Notes: generated by a model from the sequence alone, not told the origin. 16,332 nt of DNA from Acidocella sp. (GCA_029077775.1 JAQNCU010000021.1:1-16332), one strand, 5' to 3'. Counted from the stretch's first letter, positions 6,346 through 14,070 are shown. Numbers and translations: made by a program.

Positions 6346-7977
6346 TCAATCCGGCAACGCAACGGGCGCGATCCGGTCGAACAAATCCCCCGGGCCCGGG
6401 TTTTCCGGCGCCGTGCCGCCGCCGAAATGATGCATGATCCCCCAAACCGCGTTCAACGCCGTATGCACCGCACCTTCCGCCCAGCCCGGTGTCCAGGAAA
6501 TATCATCGCCCGCGAGGAACATGCCGCGCTCAGCGGGGGGCATGACGTCCTGCATGAAATGGCAATACATCCGCCGGTTATAGCGGTAATGCCCCGGCAA
6601 CGCGCCCTTGAACGCGCCGAGGAAACCCGGATCATTCTCCCATGAGACCGTAATCGGGTCACCCACGATATGCCGCGTGATATCGACATCCGGGTAGATG
6701 TTTTTCAACGCGCCCAGCATCAGGTTCACGCGCTGGTCGGGCGATAGCGGTAGCACCTTCATCGCGTCCGACATCCAGGAATAAGACAGGCAAATGACAC
6801 CCGGCTGGTCTGGCCCGTTATCGAACAAATACGTCCCGCGCGTCAGCCGGTCGGACAACGTGGTGCTCATCAGATACCGGTTGGTCTGGGCATCACGCTC
6901 CCGCCAGAACGGCCTGTCCACCATCACGAAGGTTTTGGAGGATTGCATATAGCGCGTGCGGTCCAGCGCCATCCATAATTTCTGGCTGAATAAATCCTCC
7001 CCGCAGAAGATCGACGTGGTGAGCAGCCATGACTGACAGGTGGAAAGCACCGCGCCGTAAAGCCGCGTATCCCCCCAACGGTCCGTCACCGCGATTTTAT
7101 CCGCCGAGGCGCGAACGAGCCTGGTTACCCCCGGGCGTGGCGCGCCGCCATGCAGGGATTTCAACGACAAGCCGCCCAGCTCATGCGCCCAGAGCCTGCG
7201 GACCAGCTGCTCCGCACCGCCCACGATGAGCTTCTGGTCCTCATCGAGGCCGGTGGCCACAACGCGAAGAATTTCCAGCATCGAATTGGGAAAATCAGAA
7301 TCCCACCCGCCCGTGCCAAACCCCACCTGGCCAAACACTTCACGGTGCCGGAACGATAATTTCTGGAAGGCAGGCGCGCTTGCGACGAAATCATAGAATG
7401 TGCGCTCATCCCAGGCGGCCACCAGCCGGTCCCATATCTCTTTCGATTTCGGGATATCGCGCGCGCGGATTGCGGTTTGCAGGGCTGAAAATTCCGCCCC
7501 CTGCTCCAACGCCTCAGCCCAGGCGGCGGCGATCTCGCGCAGCAAAGGCGGCTGGTCGTCAGGCGTTTCGATATAAAAACTTTCAGACTCGAGGTCGATC
7601 ACCGTACTGGGCGAGGCGTCATCCAATGGGTTGGGGAATGGCCTGGTCTGCAACCCGACCAGATCGGCGTAATGAAAGAACGCCGTCGCCGAGATTGGAA
7701 AGCGCATGCCACCCAGTTCCGCGATGGTGTCATCAGCTCCCTGGAAAGGCTGCGAGCGCAAGCGCCCGCCGAGCCGCCCCTGTTCATACACCACAGGCTT
7801 CAAGCCCATCTTCATCAGCTCATAAGCGGCGATCACGCCCGAGAGCCCGCCGCCGATGACCGCGACCTCGGCCCCCTGCGCCGCTTTTGGCACGGTACCC
7901 AGCCCCGCCGGATGCGCCAGCCAGTCGTCATAGGCAAACGGGAAATCCGGCCCGAACGTCGTGATCGGCTTGGTCAT
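6346..7977 (-). CDS. davB: Flavin monooxygenase, L-lysine 2-monooxygenase-like (TMO/DavB family)
   Basis: The 543-aa protein belongs to the flavin amine oxidase superfamily, in the branch of lysine, phenylalanine and tryptophan 2-monooxygenases. The FAD motif is VAVIGGGLSGVIAAYELM (residues 38-55), continuing to YEQGRLGGRLRSQ. AELGGMRFP carries Arg92, equivalent to the arginine that holds the substrate carboxylate in the family. Further family signatures are MQSSKTFVMVDRPFW with its conserved lysine, DPGFLGAFKGALPGHYRYN, and the C-terminal FAD-binding FLAGDDISWTPGWAEGAV. From memory, the N-terminus (TTFGPDFPFAYDDWLAHPAG) and the end fit Pseudomonas L-lysine 2-monooxygenase better than tryptophan monooxygenase. 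That enzyme converts lysine, with O2 and decarboxylation, to 5-aminovaleramide. The neighbouring glutaryl-CoA dehydrogenase supports this. The ATG start has a weak AAGG. Family is certain; lysine specificity is likely but not proven. Confidence 0.8.
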   Translation of the reverse strand: MTKPITTFGPDFPFAYDDWLAHPAGLGTVPKAAQGAEVAVIGGGLSGVIAAYELMKMGLKPVVYEQGRLGGRLRSQPFQGADDTIAELGGMRFPISATAFFHYADLVGLQTRPFPNPLDDASPSTVIDLESESFYIETPDDQPPLLREIAAAWAEALEQGAEFSALQTAIRARDIPKSKEIWDRLVAAWDERTFYDFVASAPAFQKLSFRHREVFGQVGFGTGGWDSDFPNSMLEILRVVATGLDEDQKLIVGGAEQLVRRLWAHELGGLSLKSLHGGAPRPGVTRLVRASADKIAVTDRWGDTRLYGAVLSTCQSWLLTTSIFCGEDLFSQKLWMALDRTRYMQSSKTFVMVDRPFWRERDAQTNRYLMSTTLSDRLTRGTYLFDNGPDQPGVICLSYSWMSDAMKVLPLSPDQRVNLMLGALKNIYPDVDITRHIVGDPITVSWENDPGFLGAFKGALPGHYRYNRRMYCHFMQDVMPPAERGMFLAGDDISWTPGWAEGAVHTALNAVWGIMHHFGGGTAPENPGPGDLFDRIAPVALPD

Positions 7978-8023
7978 CTGGCAGCCTTGGGTCTGGAAAA
8001 AAGTCTATCAGTGAAAAAGCAGC

Positions 8024-8046
8024 AAAAAAACCCGAACGCCGCGTTC
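8024..8046 (-). terminator. Possible terminator after glutaryl-CoA dehydrogenase
   Basis: On the minus strand GAACG-CGG-CGTTC, starting inside the stop codon, is a 5-bp stem. It is followed by GGG and seven T residues. It lies in the 68-bp gap before the flavin monooxygenase gene. If active it would partly separate the two genes. The short stem makes this tentative. Confidence 0.45.
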
Positions 8047-9266
8047 TAAAACGCCGACAGCCCCGTGATCCCACGCCCCAGGATCAACGCATGCACATCA
8101 TGGGCGCCCTCATAGGTGTTCACGGTTTCCAAATTCATCATATGGCGGATGACATGATACTCATCGACAATCCCGTTGCCGCCATGCATATCGCGGGACG
8201 CCCGGGCGATCTCCAGCGCCTTGCCGCAGGAATTGCGCTTGGTGAGCGAGATCATCTCCAGCGCCGCCTCACCCTCGTCCATCAACCGGCCCAGGCGCAA
8301 AACAGCTTGCAGGCCGAGCGAAATCTCGGTCAGCATATCGGCCAGTTTTTTCTGCACGAGCTGGGTATTGGCGAGCGGACGGCCAAACATCTGGCGGTCC
8401 ATGGTGTAAGACCGCGCGGCGTGGAAACAAAATTCCGCCGCGCCCAAAGCACCCCAGGAAATGCCATAACGCGCATTGTTCAGACATGAGAACGGACCGC
8501 GCAAACCCTTCACCTTGGGCAGCATATTGCCCTCGGGCACAAACACGTCCTGCATCATGATCATGCCCGTGATCGAGGCGCGCAGCGAGAACTTGCCCTC
8601 GATCTTCGGGGTCTCGATCCCCTTCATGCTGCGGTCCAGGATAAAGCCGCGAATATCGCCCTCATCATCCTTGGCCCACACCACGAACACATCGGCAATC
8701 GGCGCGTTGGAGATCCAGGTCTTGGCGCCGTTCAAAACAAACCCGCCATCCACCCGCTTCGCCCGGGTGCGCATCGAGGCCGGGTCGGACCCCGCATCCG
8801 GCTCGGTCAGACCAAAACACCCAACATGCTCGCCGGTGCGCAGTTTTGGCAGATATTGGTCCTTCTGCGCCTCTGACCCGAAGGCCCAGATCGGGTACAT
8901 GACCAGCGATGATTGCACCGAAAATGCGCTGCGATAGCCGCTATCCACACGCTCGATCTCGCGTGAGATCAGGCCATAGGCGACATAGGAGGCATCGGCG
9001 CAGCCATGGCTGTCCAGCGTCGCGCCCAAAAACCCGAGGGCGCCCATCTCAGTCATAATGCTGCGATCATAGCTCTCGTTGCGGAAGGCCAACAGCACGC
9101 GCGGTTGCAGCTTCTCCTGCGCGTAGTCATGCGCGGCATCGCGGATCGCGCGTTCATCCTCGGTCAGTTGATCATCGAGTTTCAGCGCGTCCTGCCAGTC
9201 GAAGGCTTTGAACTTGCCTTTGACCCGGGCAACCGGGGCTTGGGGAACAGGGGTGATGATATTCAT
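8046..9266 (-). CDS. gcdH: Glutaryl-CoA dehydrogenase
   Basis: The 406-aa acyl-CoA dehydrogenase has the distinctive features of the glutaryl-CoA subfamily. These include FDWQDALKLDDQLTEDER near the N-terminus, ERVDSGYRSAFSVQSSLVM, and the flavin/substrate motif VGCFGLTEPDAGSDPASM. It also has RDMHGGNGI and the C-terminal NTYEGAHDVHALILGRGITG, whose Glu386 is the catalytic base. It oxidises and decarboxylates glutaryl-CoA to crotonyl-CoA in lysine and tryptophan breakdown, passing electrons to ETF. Length and ends match full-length family members. The ATG overlaps the stop of the upstream helicase gene by four bases (ATGA), so translation is probably coupled, an unusual pairing. The lysine monooxygenase-like gene lies 68 bases downstream. 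Confidence 0.92.
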   Translation of the reverse strand: MNIITPVPQAPVARVKGKFKAFDWQDALKLDDQLTEDERAIRDAAHDYAQEKLQPRVLLAFRNESYDRSIMTEMGALGFLGATLDSHGCADASYVAYGLISREIERVDSGYRSAFSVQSSLVMYPIWAFGSEAQKDQYLPKLRTGEHVGCFGLTEPDAGSDPASMRTRAKRVDGGFVLNGAKTWISNAPIADVFVVWAKDDEGDIRGFILDRSMKGIETPKIEGKFSLRASITGMIMMQDVFVPEGNMLPKVKGLRGPFSCLNNARYGISWGALGAAEFCFHAARSYTMDRQMFGRPLANTQLVQKKLADMLTEISLGLQAVLRLGRLMDEGEAALEMISLTKRNSCGKALEIARASRDMHGGNGIVDEYHVIRHMMNLETVNTYEGAHDVHALILGRGITGLSAF

Positions 9267-11119
9267 GTCGCGATCTCCTCGTCGCCTTTGATGTCATGGA
9301 CAGTATCATCATCCATCGTTTCCACCGGCTCGTCCAGAATGGCGCTCAGCGGTCCGCGCTTCCTGATCAGCATGAAGGCGGGCACATCCGCGCCGAACCC
9401 GCGCATTTGCTGGCCGTTTTCAGTCTGATGTTGGCGCGCTTCATGACGCGATTCAGGGCGTGATTCAGGGCGCGCTTGGGGGCGCGAATGCGGCCGCGAG
9501 CCATGGCGTGTCTCTGCGCGCCCCTCGGCACGTGTCTCTACGCGCCCTTCGGCGCGGGGCTCTGCGCGCCCTTCGGCGCGGGGCTCTGTGCGCCCTTCGG
9601 CGCGTGTCTCTGTGCGCCCTTCGGCGCGTGTCTCTGTGCGCCCTTCGGCGCGGGGCGGCCGGGCGGCCCGTTCGGCAACCGGGTGTTCGCGCTGCGGCGA
9701 TTCGCGCCGTGCCGGTTCATCCGCCGCCTTCACGGCGCGGTGCGCTGATTTGGCGGGCGGTTTGCCACGGCCACGGCCACGGCGCCCATCGCCCTCGGCC
9801 CACGCCACAACATCCAGCCCCGGGACTTCGATCGGCGGTATGGTGGCACCGATCAGCTTTTCCACCGCCTGCACCGCCATCCGGTCTTCCGGCACAGCAA
9901 TGGTAAAGGCCCGGCCCTCACGCCCGGCACGCCCGGTGCGGCCGATGCGGTGCACATAATCCTCGGCATGGTGCGGCACATCGAAATTGAACACATGGCT
10001 CAGACCGCCAATATCGATTCCGCGCGCCGCGACATCCGAACAAACCAGCAGCCGTAATTGATTGGCCTTGAACTTCTCCAGCGTGGCAAAACGCACCGAT
10101 TGCGCCAGATCGCCATGCAGCGCACCGGCTGAAAACCCATGCTTGAGCAGGGATTTAAGCAGCACATCCACATCGCGCTTGCGGTTGCAAAAAATCAGCG
10201 CGTTCTGCACATCCTCGGACCGGATCAACCGGCGCAGCGCCTCGCGCTTGTCATGCTCGTTAACCAGCACCAGGCCAGACGTGATGGTGGTCGCCACCGA
10301 GGCTGGCTTGGAGACCGTGATCTCCTTCGGGTTGCTCAAAAACGCATCGGCCAAGCGGCGGATTTCCGGCGCCATGGTGGCCGAGAAAAACAAGGTCTGC
10401 CGCGTTGCCGGCAGCATGGCGACAATCCGCTCGATATCCGGGATAAAGCCCATATCGAGCATCCGGTCGGCTTCATCGATCACCAGCACGCGCACATCGC
10501 GCAGCAACAGCCCGCCACGCTCGAACAGATCGATCAACCGGCCCGGCGTGGCGATCAACACATCCACGCCCTTGGCCAGTGCCTCTTTCTGGTCATTCAT
10601 GCTCTCACCGCCGATCAGCAGCGCGTGGTTGAGCTTGAGATATTTGCCATAGGCGACAAAATTCTCGGCAACCTGCAACGCCAGTTCGCGCGTCGGCTCC
10701 AAAATCAAGGAGCGTGGCATCCGCGCCCGCGCCCGTGAACCGGACAGAATATCAAGCAGTGGCAGCGTGAACCCGGCGGTTTTGCCTGTGCCTGTCTGGG
10801 CGCAGCCCAAAACGTCCCGGCCCATCAGCACCGTGGGGATCGCCTGCGCCTGGATCGGGGTGGGGCGCAGATAGCCTTTATCATGCAGCGCCCGCAAAAT
10901 CGGCTCCGACAACCCCAACGGGGCAAAGCCATTGGCCTCAGCCTCTGCGTCATCGGTAACGCGCTGGTCCTGGTCGGCCTCGTCGTTCTGGTGGCTCCCG
11001 GGCGCTTCCGCCACAGGCTCTTGCACGTGGTTCCCGCCGGTATCACCGGTTTCATCGGGTGCAGCGTTCGCCAGCGATGCCGTGGTTGGCACCGCGTCGG
11101 TCTCAGGAATGTCTGACAA
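9263..11119 (-). CDS. DEAD-box ATP-dependent RNA helicase (RhlE-like) with repetitive basic tail
   Basis: The 618-aa protein has all helicase motifs in order. They are the Q motif (RPTPIQAQAIP), I AQTGTGKT (107-114), Ia PTRELALQ, Ib TPGR, II DEAD (215-218), III SAT (246-248), IV ALIFCNRK, V ARGID and VI HRIGRTGRAG. The first ~62 residues are acidic and probably disordered. The tail after about residue 440 is rich in Arg, Gly, Pro and Glu, as in RhlE-type enzymes. It contains six 8-residue units of the form RAEGRxEx (490-537), then RPxxR-like repeats. Such tails bind RNA and can promote condensates; that is family knowledge. The likely role is remodelling of rRNA precursors or mRNA. The start is a TTG (11119) directly after an in-frame TAA, with no clear Shine-Dalgarno, so an internal GTG is possible. 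The stop overlaps the gcdH start. Confidence 0.9.
   Translation of the reverse strand: MSDIPETDAVPTTASLANAAPDETGDTGGNHVQEPVAEAPGSHQNDEADQDQRVTDDAEAEANGFAPLGLSEPILRALHDKGYLRPTPIQAQAIPTVLMGRDVLGCAQTGTGKTAGFTLPLLDILSGSRARARMPRSLILEPTRELALQVAENFVAYGKYLKLNHALLIGGESMNDQKEALAKGVDVLIATPGRLIDLFERGGLLLRDVRVLVIDEADRMLDMGFIPDIERIVAMLPATRQTLFFSATMAPEIRRLADAFLSNPKEITVSKPASVATTITSGLVLVNEHDKREALRRLIRSEDVQNALIFCNRKRDVDVLLKSLLKHGFSAGALHGDLAQSVRFATLEKFKANQLRLLVCSDVAARGIDIGGLSHVFNFDVPHHAEDYVHRIGRTGRAGREGRAFTIAVPEDRMAVQAVEKLIGATIPPIEVPGLDVVAWAEGDGRRGRGRGKPPAKSAHRAVKAADEPARRESPQREHPVAERAARPPRAEGRTETRAEGRTETRAEGRTEPRAEGRAEPRAEGRVETRAEGRAETRHGSRPHSRPQARPESRPESRHEARQHQTENGQQMRGFGADVPAFMLIRKRGPLSAILDEPVETMDDDTVHDIKGDEEIAT
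9509..9652 (-). repeat. 24-bp coding tandem repeat, six units, in helicase tail
   Basis: Six consecutive 24-bp units encode RAEGR followed by T/A/V, E and T/P. The copies differ mainly at single bases, and several are identical at DNA level, which suggests recent unit gain or loss. Each unit carries GCGCC-GAAG-GGCGC on the coding strand, a 5-bp stem with a four-base loop, so the mRNA could form a row of six hairpins. The unit length is a multiple of three, so changes in copy number keep the frame. Confidence 0.95.
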
Positions 11120-11137
11120 AAAATATTACCCGTTCGT

Positions 11138-11164
11138 GTTATAAATGGGCGCAAATTTGCACCC
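11138..11164 (-). promoter_or_regulatory. Candidate helicase promoter with palindromic operator
   Basis: On the minus strand a -10-like TATAAC (11143-11138) lies about 20 bases before the TTG start. The spacer just upstream holds GGGCGCAAATTTGCACCC (11147-11164, plus strand), an 18-bp palindrome with one mismatched pair and the perfect core GCAAATTTGC. The position suggests a regulator site. No good -35 box is seen there. A separate TTGACT-17-GATAGA further upstream in the same gap is an alternative promoter. Confidence 0.35.
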
Positions 11165-11285
11165 GCACGGTGCCAGCGGCACCCATCTCGTGCCCCTCTA
11201 TCGTAAAAATCCATCAAAAAGTCAAGAAAACGCCAGTTTTCGTATCCCCAAAATCCGTGCGGCCATCATCCTGCGCGCGCCTGTA

Positions 11286-11699
11286 TCAACCGTCGCCGGG
11301 CGCGCCCTCCAACGCATCGAGGATGGGACAATCCGGCCGCTCATCGCCATGGCAGGTCGCGGCGAGGCGCTTCAGACTCCGGCTCATCGCCGCCAGAGAT
11401 GCCGCCTTTTCATCGAGCGCGGCGATGGTGTTCAACGCAATGGCCTTTACCTCCGCCGAACCACGGCTGCGGTCCCGCCACAACCCGAGCAAATGCCGGA
11501 TATCCTCGATCGAAAACCCCAGATCTCGGGCCCGCCTGATAAACCCCATCTCGTGCACATCGCGCGCGCTATATTGCCGGTAACGGGCCTGCGTGCGTTG
11601 AGGTTCCAGGATCAACCCGATGCCCTCATAATGCCGGATCATTTTTGCGGACAGACCACTCAAGCGGGCGGCATCGCGGATGGCCAGCAGCGCTGTCAT
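11286..11699 (-). CDS. cueR: CueR-type MerR-family copper-responsive regulator
   Basis: From the ATG at 11699 the product is 137 aa. The N-terminal MerR helix-turn-helix reads LAIRDAARLSGLSAKMIRHYE, then a wing with YRQYSARDVHEMGFI, then a dimerisation helix to about residue 115. The metal loop has Cys116 and Cys124 in ATCHGDERPDCPIL, the spacing and sequence of Cu(I)/Ag(I)-binding CueR. Ser81 in GSAEVK matches the serine that goes with monovalent-ion selectivity. It bends DNA to activate copper-efflux promoters. The ATG overlaps the copA stop by four bases (ATGA), so the regulator is made from the operon it controls, which gives autoregulation. The frame is open 42 bases further upstream, but the MerR N-terminus fixes this start. 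Confidence is high. Confidence 0.93.
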   Translation of the reverse strand: MTALLAIRDAARLSGLSAKMIRHYEGIGLILEPQRTQARYRQYSARDVHEMGFIRRARDLGFSIEDIRHLLGLWRDRSRGSAEVKAIALNTIAALDEKAASLAAMSRSLKRLAATCHGDERPDCPILDALEGAPGDG

Positions 11700-13780
11700 G
11701 GTCGCCACCGGCCAAGCCGCAGGGCATTGCCCAGAACACATACCGAGGATGCCGCCATCGCACCGCCCGCAATCGCCGGGCTCAGCCAGCCAAAAGCCGC
11801 CGCCGGAATCCCGATCAGATTATAGATCAGCGCCCAGAACAACCCGCCGCGCAACACCGACCAGGTTTTAAGGGATAGCGCCAGCGCCTCCCCCACCAGC
11901 CTCAGATCAGGCCGCAGCAGCGAGATATCCGCCGCCTCGATCGTCACATCAGCCGCTTCGCCCATCGCCATGCCGACATCCGCCGCCGCCAGACATGCGG
12001 CATCATTAATGCCATCCCCCACCATGGCCACCACATGCCCCTGCGCGCGCAATTTTTTGATCACGTCCAGTTTCGCCTCCGGGTTTGCCCCGGCGATCAC
12101 ATTCGTGACCCCGATCTCATCGGCCACCGCCCGCGCCGCACCCTCATGATCGCCGGACAGCATCATAACCTGCAACCCCATGGCGCGCAGTCGTGCAATT
12201 TCGGCTGATGCCTCAGGGCGGATGGTATCAATAAACGCAAACGCCGCCAGCACATCACCCTCAGCACATGCCAAATAAGACCATGTCGCGGCATCGCCAC
12301 CCGGAAAATCAGTGCCAATGCCCCCCACAAGCTTGGCTGCGCCCAAACGATAGAGCGACCCCGCGACAATTCCCTCCACCCCCAGCCCGGCCAGCGCGCG
12401 GACGGACCCGGCTGGTCCCACGCCCGGACGCCTGAGTGCTGCTGACAATGGATGCGTATCCGCCGCCGCCAGCGCCGCCGCGATGCGCAAAACCTCATCC
12501 CGGTCCATGCGCCCCAGCGTCACGACCTCCCGCAATTGCGGCGTGCCCAGGGTCAATGTGCCGGTTTTGTCGAAAACGACATAATCGACCTTGGCCGCCG
12601 CTTCGATCGCATCGGCATTACGGATCAAAATGCCCCGCCGGGCACCAGCCCCCGTGCCCGCGAGTATCGCCGCCGGAGTCGCCAGACCCAGCGCGCAGGG
12701 GCAGGCGATGACCAGCACCGAGACCGCGTTGATCACCGCATGGGCGACGCTGGCACCCGCCGCCAACCAGCCCAGCAGCGTGACCGCCGCGATCACCACC
12801 ACCACCAGCACGAACCAGGCGGCGATGCGGTCGGCCAGCCTCTGCATCTTCGGCTTGGAGCCCTGCGCCGCGTCGATCAACCGCGCCATGCGGTCGAGAA
12901 AGCTCATCCCCGCGCCTGAGACCACACGCATGTGCAAAACGGCGTTAAGGCTCAAGGTGCCCGCGAGCAAATGATCCCCCACTTTGCGCGATACCGGCAA
13001 ACTCTCCCCCGTGATCGGGCTTTCATCGAGGCTCCCTGCACCGTCGATAATCTCACCATCGACCGGCACGCGCTCACCGGGCCGGATTTCGATCACATCG
13101 CCCACCCGCAATGCGGCCAGCGGTAAATCCCCCCCGGCGGCCAGATGCGCCACATCCGGGCGCAGCGCCCCCAGCCTGGTAATCGCCTTGGCCGCCTCAC
13201 GCTTCGCACGAGATTCCAAGTATTTACCGAGCCGCACCAGGGTGATCACCACCGCCGCGGATTCAAAATAAAGCGGCCCGGAACCCCGCGCGAGATTAAC
13301 CACGGAGAGACCAAAAGCCGCCGATGTGCCCAGCGCCACCAGCACATCCATGCTGGCCGACCCCGCACGCAAGGCGTGTACCGCCCCGCGATAGAAACGC
13401 GCGCCGAGCCAAAACTGCACCGGTGCCGCGAGCACCAGCCCAACCCAGCCGGGCATGGCCCACAACATCCCGGCCAGCAGCGGCGCGCAGAGCAACAATC
13501 CGGCCAGAAGCTCCCACAAATCCCGTTGGCTTTGCTTCTCGTTCGTGAAGGTGCCCGGCGTTGCACCGTAACCCGCGCGGGTGACCGCCGCGATCAGATC
13601 ATCAAGGCCGGTCCCGGGCTCAGCCCGGACATGCGCGATGCCGGTTGCGAGGTTGACGCTAACACCCTCAACGCCGGTTACGGCCGCCAGGGTTTTCTCG
13701 ACACGGGTCACGCAACTGGCACAGCTCATGCCCTCGATCGCGAGGTTATAATCGGCCGGGGTGTGACTGATACCATCCAT
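11696..13780 (-). CDS. copA: Copper-exporting P1B-1-type ATPase CopA
   Basis: The 694-aa pump has one N-terminal HMA domain with GMSCASC (Cys20, Cys23). The rest is the P1B-1 core: TGES (258-261), the membrane CPC (360-362), the phosphorylated Asp404 in DKTGTLT, HP in DTHPLS (443-444) and VGDGINDA (588-593). The Cu(I) coordination residues of the last helices are present: YN (653-654) and MAASS (675-679). It exports cytoplasmic Cu(I) (or Ag(I)) across the inner membrane. It is somewhat shorter than many CopA proteins (about 750-830 aa), mainly because of the single HMA domain and a compact N-domain. It is followed by overlapping cueR and preceded directly by a CueR-type promoter. Predicted transcription starts at or within a few bases of the ATG, so the mRNA may be leaderless. 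Confidence 0.96.
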   Translation of the reverse strand: MDGISHTPADYNLAIEGMSCASCVTRVEKTLAAVTGVEGVSVNLATGIAHVRAEPGTGLDDLIAAVTRAGYGATPGTFTNEKQSQRDLWELLAGLLLCAPLLAGMLWAMPGWVGLVLAAPVQFWLGARFYRGAVHALRAGSASMDVLVALGTSAAFGLSVVNLARGSGPLYFESAAVVITLVRLGKYLESRAKREAAKAITRLGALRPDVAHLAAGGDLPLAALRVGDVIEIRPGERVPVDGEIIDGAGSLDESPITGESLPVSRKVGDHLLAGTLSLNAVLHMRVVSGAGMSFLDRMARLIDAAQGSKPKMQRLADRIAAWFVLVVVVIAAVTLLGWLAAGASVAHAVINAVSVLVIACPCALGLATPAAILAGTGAGARRGILIRNADAIEAAAKVDYVVFDKTGTLTLGTPQLREVVTLGRMDRDEVLRIAAALAAADTHPLSAALRRPGVGPAGSVRALAGLGVEGIVAGSLYRLGAAKLVGGIGTDFPGGDAATWSYLACAEGDVLAAFAFIDTIRPEASAEIARLRAMGLQVMMLSGDHEGAARAVADEIGVTNVIAGANPEAKLDVIKKLRAQGHVVAMVGDGINDAACLAAADVGMAMGEAADVTIEAADISLLRPDLRLVGEALALSLKTWSVLRGGLFWALIYNLIGIPAAAFGWLSPAIAGGAMAASSVCVLGNALRLGRWRP

Positions 13781-13786
13781 GCGTGT

Positions 13787-13817
13787 GGATATGGGTCTCC
13801 CATCATGGGAAGGTCAA
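13787..13817 (-). promoter_or_regulatory. CueR-type copA promoter/operator
   Basis: On the minus strand the sequence CTTGACCTTCCCATGATGGG is followed by AGACCCATATCC. It closely matches known CueR-controlled copA promoters. The -35 is TTGACC (13817-13812), followed by a long spacer holding the dyad TCCCAT-G-ATGGGA (13810-13798). The -10 region is CATATC (spacer 18) or, by alignment to the 19-bp convention, ATATCC. The overlong spacer is typical of MerR-family activation. The -10 ends only about 7 bases before the copA ATG. Confidence 0.85.
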
Positions 13818-13863
13818 GGCTTGATCTTTGCCCCCGGCATCACTTTATAAAAGGTATAATGCC

Positions 13864-14054
13864 AATCCGCGAAGACAGTGACACATCCAGGTAAGCAGCC
13901 GCTTTTTTGAAAAAAGCGGCGCAAAAAACTTTTGTTATGCCGGTGCCGGGCTTCTGGAACCCCAATGGCCCAGATTAATAATGTTTTTTTGCTTCTTTTT
14001 GTTCACAAAAAGAAGCGCTTGCTGCCCGCCGAGAGTCATTCTTTAGGCCAACTG
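13864..14054 (+). repeat. Dispersed ~191-bp hairpin repeat, copy 2
   Basis: This is the second copy of the repeat at 1985-2176, in the same orientation and about 97% identical. Its hairpins are at 13898-13920 and 13991-14016. It is wholly intergenic, between the copA promoter and the HMA-protein gene. It ends about 4 bases before the latter's Shine-Dalgarno region. Left of it, TTGATC (13821-13826) and TATAAA (13846-13851), 19 bases apart, might be a plus-strand promoter that now reads through the repeat. Confidence 0.9.
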
Positions 14055-14070
14055 ATATAAGGAGAGCCTC

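Noticed and set aside
6346..7977. Indole-3-acetamide (auxin) pathway with the amidase as IaaH
   Set aside because: The flavoenzyme family allows it, but the N- and C-terminal sequence and the neighbouring gcdH fit lysine monooxygenase better. I keep it only as an alternative test in the lysine finding.
9460..9906. Repetitive plus-strand frames opposite the helicase tail (CAPFGA-type repeats)
   Set aside because: They are translations of the 24-bp minisatellite on the wrong strand; the helicase frame is continuous and conserved.
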